Assembly (NCBI RefSeq): GCF_035555955.1
Contig: NZ_DATMGA010000018.1
Location: forward strand, 1 to 64,000
Direction: 5' to 3'
Source of the DNA: Eoetvoesia sp035555955
GTDB taxonomy: Bacteria > Pseudomonadota > Gammaproteobacteria > Burkholderiales > Burkholderiaceae_B
Length of the DNA stretch: 64,000 bases
In this document: positions 52,724 through 62,803 of the stretch, piece after piece
How the letters are laid out: each line of letters starts with the position of its first letter
Numbering within the stretch: the stretch's first letter is position 1
Translations under genes and position numbers: made by a program
Notes under the pieces: generated by a model
Databases searched by the model: none
Seen by the model: the letters and a program-made list of their open reading frames with translations, nothing else
Told to the model about the DNA's origin: nothing

Positions 52724-53917
52724 TCAGTGCTGCGATACAAAGTTTACGATGCGCTGCGCCGCCTCGATGCATTGCTCTTTGGGGGCCACCAGCGCGATGC
52801 GGATGCGGTTGGCGCCCGGATTCACGCCATGGGCGGGCCGCGCCAGGAAACTTCCCGGCAGCACGGTGACGGCGGCCTTCGAGTATAGGCCACGCGCGAA
52901 ATCGACGTCCGAATACGGGGTGCCGGCCCACAGGTAGAAGCTGGCATCCGGCCAGCGCACATCAAGGACCGGGCTCAGCAGCGGCACGACCGCCTCGAAT
53001 TTTTCGCGGTATATACGGCGATTCTCCACCACGTGGGCTTCGTCGTTCCAGGCGGCGATGCTGGCTTGCGAGACCACCGGGCTGATGGCGCCGCCCTGGT
53101 AGGTGCGATACAGCAGGAACTGCTTGATCAGGCTGGCGTCGCCCGCCACGAAACCCGAGCGCATGCCCGGCACGTTCGAGCGCTTGGACAGGCTGGAGAA
53201 GCACATCAGGTTGCTGTAGGTGGTGCGGCCAAGCAGGGCGGCCGCCTGCATGCCTCCCAGGGGTTTGTTGAATTCGTCGAAGTAGATTTCCGAATAGCAT
53301 TCGTCCGAGGCAATGACGAAACCGTATTGGTCGGAAAGCTCGAACAAGGTGCGCCATTCGTCCAGGGACATCACATTGCCGGCCGGGTTGCCCGGCGAGC
53401 AGACGAAGACCAGGCGGGTCTTGTTCCAGACTTCGCCGGGTACGGAGGCCCAGTCGTAGCCGAAATTCAGTTCCGGCTGCGAATTGATGAACCAGGGCTG
53501 GGCCCCGGCAAGCAGCGCGGCGCCTTCGTAGATCTGGTAGAAGGGGTTGGGGCTGACCACCAGGGATCCGGCGTCGGGGTTGATGACGGTCTGGGCGAAG
53601 GCGAACAATGCCTCGCGCGAGCCCAATGCCGGGAGTATCTGCGTTTCGGGGTCCGGCCGGGCGATGCCGTAGCGGCGCGCCAGCCAGTCGGCAATAGTAT
53701 TGCGCAGGGGGGCGTCGCCGCGCGTGGGCGGATAGACCGACAGGCCGGCCATGGCATCCTGCATGGCGCGGACTATGAGCGGAGACGTGGCGTGCTTGGG
53801 CTCGCCTATCGAAAGATTGATGGGGGCCAGATTTGCCGGCGGCGCATCGGCCTGCGACAGCAGTTGCCTGAGTTTTTCGAAGGGATAGGGGTGTAGAGCG
53901 CCAAGTCTTGGGTTCAT
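52724..53917 (-). CDS. dapC: Succinyldiaminopimelate transaminase
   Basis: PLP aminotransferase that supplies N-succinyl-LL-DAP to DapE. 397 residues, fold-type I class. The PLP-lysine is in SSLSKRSNVPGMRSGFVAG near 240, preceded by SPGNPAGNVMSLDEW and ASDECYSEIYFDE. The characteristic start LGALHPYPFEKLRQLL and its place before dapD identify DapC rather than a general aspartate transaminase; a dedicated DapC of this kind is known from Bordetella. First gene of dapC-dapD-dapE-prmB. Confidence 0.93.
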   Translation of the reverse strand: MNPRLGALHPYPFEKLRQLLSQADAPPANLAPINLSIGEPKHATSPLIVRAMQDAMAGLSVYPPTRGDAPLRNTIADWLARRYGIARPDPETQILPALGSREALFAFAQTVINPDAGSLVVSPNPFYQIYEGAALLAGAQPWFINSQPELNFGYDWASVPGEVWNKTRLVFVCSPGNPAGNVMSLDEWRTLFELSDQYGFVIASDECYSEIYFDEFNKPLGGMQAAALLGRTTYSNLMCFSSLSKRSNVPGMRSGFVAGDASLIKQFLLYRTYQGGAISPVVSQASIAAWNDEAHVVENRRIYREKFEAVVPLLSPVLDVRWPDASFYLWAGTPYSDVDFARGLYSKAAVTVLPGSFLARPAHGVNPGANRIRIALVAPKEQCIEAAQRIVNFVSQH

Positions 53918-53974
53918 GCGGGCCAGCCTGAAAGTTAACCGCCAATTTTAACAAGCTTATGGCGTTGGTCTGTA

Positions 53975-54003
53975 TTGTCGGATAAAAAAAATATTGCTAA
54001 ACT
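53975..54003 (+). promoter_or_regulatory. Candidate promoter of tRNA-Leu
   Basis: TTGTCG (53975-53980), 17 A/T-rich bases, TAAACT (53998-54003), with the tRNA beginning 22 bases later. Confidence 0.45.
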
Positions 54004-54024
54004 AACCGGCTTTCCTTGAAACAT

Positions 54025-54109
54025 GCGAACGTGGCGGAATTGGTAGACGCACCAGATTTAGGTTCTGGCGCCGAGAGGTGTGAGAGTTCGAGTCTCTCCG
54101 TTCGCACCA
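54025..54109 (+). tRNA. tRNA-Leu (anticodon TAG)
   Basis: 85-nt class II tRNA with long variable arm. Acceptor GCGAACG/CGTTCGC, anticodon stem CCAGA/TCTGG around loop TTTAGGT (TAG at 34-36, reading CUN leucine codons), T loop TTCGAGT, and an encoded CCA. It stands between dapC and tig as in related genomes. Confidence 0.97.
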
Positions 54110-54559
54110 TGTAAGGCAAGGCAAAAGCTATAAAGGCAAAAGCCGCGAGGCAAGGGCAAGGTTCGATAACCACAGCCCTTGCAAGCCAAGAAGCCATAGA
54201 CCCGGTGATGAAGCTGTTGAGAGGTAAGACTCCAATAATAAGCAACCATCTGCACACTTTTTACACAGGGATTTACACATGGCCGGTATTCGGCCGGCTG
54301 CGAAGGGAAATGCCGTCGGGAGTCCGTCCGCTTCGTCTCTCGATTGTCGGGCCGGCCAACCCCGGCATGGTCTTCGGTTGTCCGGCGCGTCGGCCATTCC
54401 TGCGGTCTGTGCGGCCATGGAACCGCCACGCAAAACATGCCTGACGCGCGTATGCGTACAATAAGGCCATCTTGCCGCGCTGGCTCGGTCTCCGGGCGCA
54501 GTTTCCGGTAAAATATTCTGTTCGTCATTTTTATTACTCTTTTTTTATATAGGTCCCTA
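54110..54559. other. Gap downstream of tRNA-Leu, 450 bp
   Basis: No convincing gene on either strand. Just after the tRNA are imprecise repeats of AGGCAAAAGC and AGGCAAGG (54116-54165). TTTACACA occurs twice 14 bases apart (about 54259 and 54273). GGCCGG-TATT-CGGCCGG is a dyad near 54281. The AT-rich end before tig (54508-54550) likely holds the tig promoter. No integrase or second copy of the tRNA end is seen. Confidence 0.5.
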
Positions 54560-55870
54560 ATGCAGCCCGTGGTTGAAACTCTGTCCGGCCTGGAGCGCCG
54601 TGTTGATCTGGTCGTTTCGGTGGCCGACATCGAAAAGGAAGTCCAGTCGCAACTCAAGCGCGTCGCACGTACGGCAAAAATCCAAGGCTTTCGCCCAGGG
54701 AAAGCTCCGCTGGCGTTGATTGAACGCACGCAAGGCCCCGGCATCCGCTACGACGTGATCAATTCCGAAGTAGGCCGTGCGCTCGACCAGATCATCGAAG
54801 AAAACAAACTGCGCATTGCCGGCGCTCCCAGCCTCGAACCCAAGACCGAAGGCGTCGACGAAGGCGCAATGGCCTTTTCCGCCACGTTCGAGGTGTATCC
54901 CGAGGTCCAGGTTCCCGACTTGTCCGCCCTGGAAGTCAAGCGGGTCGACACCGAAGTCGGCGAGGCCGAAGTCCAGAAGACCATCGACATCCTGCGCAAG
55001 CAGCGCGCCACCTACGAAGCCCGCGAAGGCCGTGCGGCCCAGGACGACGACCGTGTCACGCTCGATTTCGTCGGCACCATCGATGGCGTGGAATTCGATG
55101 GCGGCAAGGCTGAAGGCTTCGCCTTCGTCCTGGGCCAGGGCCGCATGCTCCCCGAGTTCGAAACCGCCGTGCGCGGCCTGAAGGCCGGCGAAAGCAAGAC
55201 TTTCCCGCTTGAGTTCCCCGAAAACTACGGCGGCAAGGAAGTGGCCGGCAAGAAGGCCGAATTCGCCATCACCGTCAAGGAAGTGTCCGAGCCCATCCTG
55301 CCCGAGGTCGACGAAGCGTTTGCCAAGGAACTCGGCCAGGCCGAAGGCAATGTCGAGAAGCTGCTCGAAGACGTCCGTTCCAATATCGAGCGCGAAGCCA
55401 AGGCCCGCGCCCTGGCCCGCACCAAGACCAGCGTCATGGACGCTCTGGCGGCCGCCTGCACGTTCGACGTGCCCAAGGCCCTGGTCGAAAGCGACACGCA
55501 AAACCGCGTTGCCGCCGCCCGCGAAGAGCTCAAGCAGCGTGGCATGCCCAATGCCGACACCATGCCCATTCCGCCCGAAGCCTTCAGCGCCGAATCCGAG
55601 CGCCGTGTGCGCCTGGGCCTGCTGGTGTCCGAACTGGTCAACAGCGCCGACCTCAAGGCCAAGCCCGAACAGGTGCGCGCGCGCATCGAAGATCTGGCGC
55701 AAAACTACGAGCAGCCGGCCCAGGTTGTGGCCTATTATCTTTCCGATCGTCAACGCCGCTCCGAAATCGAAGCCATCGTCCTGGAAGAAAACGTCGTCAA
55801 TCACGTTCTGTCCAAGGCCAAGGTCAACGACGAAAAAGTAGCGTTTGAAGAACTTATGGGGACTGCATAA
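54560..55870 (+). CDS. tig: Trigger factor
   Basis: Ribosome-bound chaperone and prolyl isomerase. 436 residues. The ribosome-docking signature GFRPGKAPLALIER lies near 43-56 in the N-domain; the FKBP-like PPIase domain about 155-245 contains DRVTLDFVGTIDG and FVLGQGRMLPEFE; the C-terminal helical arms follow. It directly precedes clpP (stop and next ATG adjacent), the standard order. AGG lies upstream of the ATG. Confidence 0.97.
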   Translation: MQPVVETLSGLERRVDLVVSVADIEKEVQSQLKRVARTAKIQGFRPGKAPLALIERTQGPGIRYDVINSEVGRALDQIIEENKLRIAGAPSLEPKTEGVDEGAMAFSATFEVYPEVQVPDLSALEVKRVDTEVGEAEVQKTIDILRKQRATYEAREGRAAQDDDRVTLDFVGTIDGVEFDGGKAEGFAFVLGQGRMLPEFETAVRGLKAGESKTFPLEFPENYGGKEVAGKKAEFAITVKEVSEPILPEVDEAFAKELGQAEGNVEKLLEDVRSNIEREAKARALARTKTSVMDALAAACTFDVPKALVESDTQNRVAAAREELKQRGMPNADTMPIPPEAFSAESERRVRLGLLVSELVNSADLKAKPEQVRARIEDLAQNYEQPAQVVAYYLSDRQRRSEIEAIVLEENVVNHVLSKAKVNDEKVAFEELMGTA

Positions 55871-56533
55871 ATGCAGCGATTCACGGATTTTTATGCTTCG
55901 ATGTATGGCGGCGACTCGGTAACGCCAACCAGCCTGGGCTATGTGCCCATCGTGGTCGAGCAGTCGGGTCGCGGTGAACGTTCTTACGACATCTACTCGC
56001 GCCTGTTGCGCGAACGGGTCATTTTCTTTGTCGGACCGGTCAACGACCAGTCGGCCAATCTGGTCGTGGCGCAATTGCTGTTCCTCGAATCGGAAAATCC
56101 GGACAAAGACATTTCGCTGTACATCAACTCGCCGGGCGGCTCGGTCTATGCGGGCCTGGCCATCTACGACACCATGCAATTCGTCAAGCCCGACGTATCC
56201 ACGCTGTGCACGGGCATTGCCGCCAGCATGGGCGCGTTCTTGTTGTCGGCGGGCGCCAAAGGCAAGCGCTATACACTGCCCAATTCGCGCATCATGATCC
56301 ATCAGCCGTCCGGCGGTGCGCAGGGCCAGGCTTCCGACATCCAGATCCAGGCCCGCGAAATCCTCGACCTGCGCGAGCGCCTCAACGGCATCCTGGCCAG
56401 CAACACCGGCCAACCCATCGAGCGCATCGCTCTCGACACCGAGCGCGACAATTTCATGTCGGCGCAAGATGCGGTATCGTATGGTTTGGTAGACAAGGTT
56501 CTGGTTTCCCGCGCCGCTGAAACACCGGCGTAA
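55871..56533 (+). CDS. clpP: ATP-dependent Clp protease proteolytic subunit
   Basis: Serine peptidase of the ClpXP and ClpAP complexes. 220 residues. Catalytic Ser in TGIAASMGAFLLSAG near 121, His in RIMIHQPSGGAQG near 146, Asp in LDTERDNFM near 195. A propeptide-like N-terminus precedes YVPIVVEQSGRGERSYDIYSRLL. Begins immediately after the tig stop and 110 bases before clpX. Confidence 0.97.
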   Translation: MQRFTDFYASMYGGDSVTPTSLGYVPIVVEQSGRGERSYDIYSRLLRERVIFFVGPVNDQSANLVVAQLLFLESENPDKDISLYINSPGGSVYAGLAIYDTMQFVKPDVSTLCTGIAASMGAFLLSAGAKGKRYTLPNSRIMIHQPSGGAQGQASDIQIQAREILDLRERLNGILASNTGQPIERIALDTERDNFMSAQDAVSYGLVDKVLVSRAAETPA

Positions 56534-56643
56534 GACGCCGGCAGGTTGGCGCAGCGCCTGCCTCTAGCGTGCGCCTTTCCTTTATTACTTGGCGGGCCGG
56601 CTCCCATGGGCCGTCCTGTTTTACGGAATCATCGAAGAGTTTT

Positions 56644-57957
56644 ATGCCTGAAAAAAAAGGATCAGCAGACGAAAAGGTGTTGCGCTGCTCGTTTTGCAAT
56701 AAAAGCCAGCACGAAGTTCGTAAATTGATTGCTGGGCCCGATGTGTTCATCTGCGACGAATGTATTGATCTATGCACCAATATCATTCTCGAGGAAACAC
56801 AAGAGGCGGCTCGCGATGCAATTCGCAACGAACTGCCCACGCCGCAGGAAATCAAGGCTTTCCTGGACGGCTACGTCATAGGCCAGGACACTCCCAAGCG
56901 CAATCTGGCTGTGGCGGTCTACAACCACTACAAGCGGATCCGCTATGGCGAAGTCAAGGGCGACGAAGTCGAGCTTTCCAAAAGCAACATCCTGCTCATC
57001 GGGCCCACCGGTTCGGGCAAGACGCTGCTCGCCCAGACGCTGGCCCGCATGCTGGACGTTCCCTTCGTCATGGCCGACGCCACTACGCTGACCGAAGCGG
57101 GCTACGTCGGGGAAGACGTCGAGAACATCATCCAGAAGCTGCTGCAGAACTGCAACTACGACATCGAGAAAGCGCAGCGGGCCATCGTCTACATCGACGA
57201 AATCGATAAAATCTCGCGCAAGTCCGACAACCCCTCCATCACCCGCGACGTTTCGGGCGAGGGCGTTCAGCAGGCGCTGCTCAAGCTCATCGAAGGCACG
57301 GTGGCCTCGGTGCCTCCGCAGGGCGGGCGCAAGCACCCCAACCAGGACTTCGTGCAGGTCGACACCACCAATATCCTCTTCATCGTCGGCGGCGCCTTCG
57401 ACGGACTGGACAAGGTCATCCGCGACCGCACCGAAAAATCCGGCATCGGTTTCTCGGCCTCGGTCAATGCCAAGTCCGAACGGGGCGTGGGCGAGCTGTT
57501 CGCCGAAGTCGAACCCGAAGACCTCATCAAGTTTGGTCTCATCCCCGAACTGGTCGGGCGTTTGCCGGTGGTTGCCACTCTGGAAGAACTGCAGGAAGAA
57601 ACCCTGGTTCGCATCCTTACCGAACCCAAGAACTCCCTGATCAAGCAGTTCCAGAAGCTGTTCGAAATGGAAGACGTCGAACTTGACGTGCGTCCGGCGG
57701 CGCTTTCCGCCATTGCGCAGCGCGCCCTGAAGCGGCGCACAGGCGCTCGCGGCCTGCGTTCCATCGTCGAGCAGTCCTTGCTTGGCACCATGTATGAACT
57801 TCCTTCCCTGAAGAATGTCAAACAAGTGGTTCTCGACGAAAACGCCGTCCTGGGCAAGGGTGTTCCCCTGCTTATTTACGCCGACGACGAAGCACAAGAG
57901 TCGCCGTCCGGCAATAAAAAGTCCGACGTGCCCAAGCTGAAGGACGCCGCCGCTTAA
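56644..57957 (+). CDS. clpX: ATP-dependent Clp protease ATP-binding subunit ClpX
   Basis: AAA+ unfoldase of ClpXP. 437 residues from ATG 56644. N-terminal zinc domain with CSFCNKSQ and CDECIDLC, Walker A IGPTGSGKTLLAQTLA near 122, Walker B IVYIDEIDKI near 186, and the ClpP-binding loop in the region after SGIGFSAS. The longer frame upstream (to 56569) has no family resemblance. It is followed by a terminator hairpin and then lon. Confidence 0.97.
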   Translation: MPEKKGSADEKVLRCSFCNKSQHEVRKLIAGPDVFICDECIDLCTNIILEETQEAARDAIRNELPTPQEIKAFLDGYVIGQDTPKRNLAVAVYNHYKRIRYGEVKGDEVELSKSNILLIGPTGSGKTLLAQTLARMLDVPFVMADATTLTEAGYVGEDVENIIQKLLQNCNYDIEKAQRAIVYIDEIDKISRKSDNPSITRDVSGEGVQQALLKLIEGTVASVPPQGGRKHPNQDFVQVDTTNILFIVGGAFDGLDKVIRDRTEKSGIGFSASVNAKSERGVGELFAEVEPEDLIKFGLIPELVGRLPVVATLEELQEETLVRILTEPKNSLIKQFQKLFEMEDVELDVRPAALSAIAQRALKRRTGARGLRSIVEQSLLGTMYELPSLKNVKQVVLDENAVLGKGVPLLIYADDEAQESPSGNKKSDVPKLKDAAA

Positions 57958-57997
57958 GGATTCACTTTCTGGATAAACGGGTTTATCGATGCGACAC

Positions 57998-58027
57998 CTT
58001 GAAATTTTCCACATCGTCGCCAAGTAC
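57998..58027 (+). promoter_or_regulatory. Heat-shock-like -35 motif before lon
   Basis: CTTGAAA (57998-58004) is the sigma-32 -35 consensus. The -10 side, GCCAAGT after 14 bases, is weak. The 11-mer CCTTGAAATTT (57997-58007) is identical to that before clpS (23807-23817). Confidence 0.35.
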
Positions 58028-58043
58028 ACCGGTATGTAGCAAT

Positions 58044-58077
58044 ACGAAAGGGAGGCTCAAGCTTCCCTTTCGTTTCT
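58044..58077 (+). terminator. Hairpin between clpX and lon
   Basis: ACGAAAGGGAGGC (58044-58056), TCAA loop, GCTTCCCTTTCGT (58061-58073) with one G-U pair, then TTCT. It fits a clpX terminator; because it lies after the heat-shock-like motif it could also be a structured lon leader. Confidence 0.65.
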
Positions 58078-58104
58078 AAAGCAGCGTTTTTTAAGGAAAT
58101 TTCT

Positions 58105-60585
<2,481 letters not shown>

Positions 60586-60630
60586 GACGGCAGGCAGGCC
60601 AGGCCTGCCTCAACCCCTTGGGACACAGTA

Positions 60631-60677
60631 AAAACGCCTCACGACCGATTTAACACCGGTTGTGAGGCGTTTTTTTA
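60631..60677. terminator. Terminator between convergent lon and lexA
   Basis: AAAACGCCTCAC (60631-60642) pairs with GTGAGGCGTTTT (60662-60673), with an inner ACCG/CGGT stem and a run of seven T on the plus strand. The A run on the left arm allows use from the lexA side as well. Confidence 0.9.
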
Positions 60678-60744
60678 TTGGAAGACAGGTGGAAGCACGG
60701 TAAAAGGTGGCGGAGCTGCGAAGTTGCAGGCCGCCACTGGCTAG

Positions 60745-61392
60745 TTAGTGCAGCGGCGTGGTCCGGATAAGGCCGACGGCAATGCCTTCCAGCGAGAAGT
60801 CGTCGCCGGCGCTGACGAGTATTGGAGAGAAATCGGGGTTCTCGGGCAGGAGCTGGATTTGGCTGCCCGATTTGGACAGCCTTTTGACCGTGACTTCGTC
60901 GCCGATGCGGGCGACCACGATTTGGCCGTTGCGGGCCTCGGCGGTTTTTTTGACGGCGAGGAGGTCGCCGTCGAGAATGCCGGCATCGCGCATGCTGAGG
61001 CCGCGCACCCGCAGCAGGTAGTCGGGGGTCTGGCTGAAAAGCGCCGGCTCGACGCCGATTTCACGTTCGACATGCTCGGCCGCCAGGATAGGGCTGCCGG
61101 CCGCGACACGGCCCACGATGGGCAAAAGAAGCTGTTCGAGCAGGCTGGGAGAGGGCGGCGGTGCGGAAGCGGCGGGCTCGCCCACCAGGCGGATGCCGCG
61201 CGATGCGCCGGCGGTGAGTTCGATGGCGCCTTTGCGCGCCAGGGCCTTGAGGTGGTCTTCGGCGGCGTTGGCCGACTTGAAGCCCAAGGATCGGGCGATT
61301 TCGGCTCGCGTGGGCGGAAAGCCGGTACGCTGGATTTCGCTGCGGATGATATCCAGGATTTGCTGCTGACGCTCGGTAAGCTTGGTGGCCAT
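60745..61392 (-). CDS. lexA: SOS regulator LexA
   Basis: Represses DNA-damage genes and self-cleaves when RecA is activated. 215 residues from ATG 61392. Winged-helix DNA-binding domain LTERQQQILDIIRSEI...FPPTRAEIARSLGFKSANAAEDHLKAL; cleavage site Ala-Gly in GRVAAGSPIL near 94; catalytic Ser in RGLSMRDAGILDGD and Lys in LLAVKKTAEA. An exact LexA box lies upstream, so autoregulation is expected. The open frame before 61392 is not coding. Confidence 0.97.
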   Translation of the reverse strand: MATKLTERQQQILDIIRSEIQRTGFPPTRAEIARSLGFKSANAAEDHLKALARKGAIELTAGASRGIRLVGEPAASAPPPSPSLLEQLLLPIVGRVAAGSPILAAEHVEREIGVEPALFSQTPDYLLRVRGLSMRDAGILDGDLLAVKKTAEARNGQIVVARIGDEVTVKRLSKSGSQIQLLPENPDFSPILVSAGDDFSLEGIAVGLIRTTPLH

Positions 61393-61413
61393 GGTTTGCG
61401 CGATATACGGTGA

Positions 61414-61429
61414 CTGTGTATTTGTACAG
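61414..61429. promoter_or_regulatory. LexA-binding SOS box
   Basis: CTGTGTATTTGTACAG, an exact CTGT-N8-ACAG, 21 bases before the lexA start. This is the standard beta/gammaproteobacterial SOS operator and indicates self-repression. Confidence 0.92.
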
Positions 61430-61561
61430 TCATGATTCTGCCGCAAGCGATACCGAAATGCAAGGCTTTCCGTCGAGACTTGAAGTGGAGTTTCCTGCGG
61501 GGTAAGTCCGGACCTTCCCATGGGCATCGGTTTCGTCAATAAAAAGATAAAAGCGAATTAA

Positions 61562-61591
61562 TTGACATTTATGAAAAATTATTGACATAAT
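61562..61591 (+). promoter_or_regulatory. Candidate promoter of the AraC-type gene
   Basis: TTGACA (61562-61567), 18 bases, CATAAT (61586-61591). A second TTGACA at 61582-61587 lies exactly 20 bases after the first, overlapping the -10; ATTGACAT is thus repeated on the same helix face. The surrounding 60 bases are very AT-rich. Confidence 0.5.
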
Positions 61592-61659
61592 AGTAAAAAA
61601 CTTTCCAGCTTAGAGGCCGCATTTGCCGGCTTTGGTTCTTGGACAGCCAGGTGCATAAC

Positions 61660-62646
61660 ATGCCGTCGCAGCGACTTCCCGCGAAATATCTTTTGATGCA
61701 AACGCAGGATCTTGATGCCGCTCGCTCCGTCATCGAACGGCTATACGCCCCTTTTTCCTGGAAGCTCAGTTCATCGCACAAAAACACATGCGGCACGGTC
61801 AGCGTCCATACAGCGAAGTGGGGGCCGTTAGCGTTATCCATGCTGGGTTATGGCCACGATATCGAGGTTTGCCCGGAAGGTTTGGGTGGCTCGCTGCTTG
61901 TCACCACCGTCCTTGCCGGGCGTATGCTGCAACGTAATAGCACTGGCGAATCGGGGGGAGGTCCTGGATCTTCGGTGCTGGCTGTCGAAGGAGATAGCCC
62001 TGTTTTCCGGTACAGCAGGCAGGCCGAGGTCTTGAAGCTGAATTTTTCGCAGCATCGGATCGATGCGCTGTGCTGGGAGCTATTGGGGCACCAAGGGACG
62101 AAGCCGGTGCGATTCTGTGCCAATGCTCTCGAAGGAGCCGCGTCGCAACGCTGGATGGATCTGTTGACCTATTTGATTGCAAGCTTGTCCGATTCCGAGT
62201 CTTGCTTGCCGGACAGGCTTGCGGGAGGGCTGGAGGACGTGCTGGTATTGCATTTATTGAACTCAGCCCGTCATAACTACAGCGAGGAACTGCACCGTAG
62301 CCCGGCTCCTCTCGTGCCGCGCGAGTATCGTCGTGCTTGCGCGTATATGGAGGCGCATTGGCGAGAGTCGATTGCCCTGCTGGATGTTGCGCGGGCAGTC
62401 GGTTGCAGCGTCCGCTCCCTGTCGCGCGCCTTCCATTGCGCAGGTCAGACGACGCCCATGCGCTATCTTATGGAGTTGCGTTTGCAGCGCGTGCACGAGC
62501 TATTGCGCAACGGCACCATGTCCGATACCACGATAGTGCAAGCCGCGCTTGAATGCGGATTCAACCATCTTGGCGAATTCCATCTGCGGTACCGCCGCCG
62601 CTTCGGCGAGTCGCCATCACAGACTCGCGCCCGATCAATACTCTAA
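61660..62646 (+). CDS. AraC-family transcriptional regulator
   Basis: 328 residues from ATG 61660 (an upstream in-frame TTG at 61639 is less likely). The N-terminal 200 residues resemble the AraC-binding-like sensor domain. The C-terminal pair of helix-turn-helix motifs is clear: ALLDVARAVGCSVRSLSRAFHCAGQTTPMRY near 243-273 and TIVQAALECGFNHLGEFHLRYRRRFGESPSQ near 295-325. It probably controls the adjacent GMC oxidoreductase gene, 157 bases downstream on the same strand; this is inference. Base composition is slightly lower in GC than the housekeeping genes. Confidence 0.9.
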   Translation: MPSQRLPAKYLLMQTQDLDAARSVIERLYAPFSWKLSSSHKNTCGTVSVHTAKWGPLALSMLGYGHDIEVCPEGLGGSLLVTTVLAGRMLQRNSTGESGGGPGSSVLAVEGDSPVFRYSRQAEVLKLNFSQHRIDALCWELLGHQGTKPVRFCANALEGAASQRWMDLLTYLIASLSDSESCLPDRLAGGLEDVLVLHLLNSARHNYSEELHRSPAPLVPREYRRACAYMEAHWRESIALLDVARAVGCSVRSLSRAFHCAGQTTPMRYLMELRLQRVHELLRNGTMSDTTIVQAALECGFNHLGEFHLRYRRRFGESPSQTRARSIL

Positions 62647-62803
62647 GATCCTCTTTGGGCTTGGCGGCACATTCTGGCCAGGAACCGTAGCAATTGGCCG
62701 AAAGCCGATAGTCGCCGCATCGCAGTCCTTTCATCATTACGAAAACAACCGGCACACCGCAAGGTGGATGAGCCGAGCAGACTGGTAATGACGAGGAGCT
62801 GGA

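Noticed and set aside
54058..54744. Minus-strand frame across tRNA-Leu and the tig start
   Set aside because: It reads through a tRNA gene and the coding start of tig; the visible protein is not related to an integrase as far as I can tell.
54557..56467. 636-codon open frame opposite tig and clpP
   Set aside because: Antisense to two certain genes; no family resemblance.
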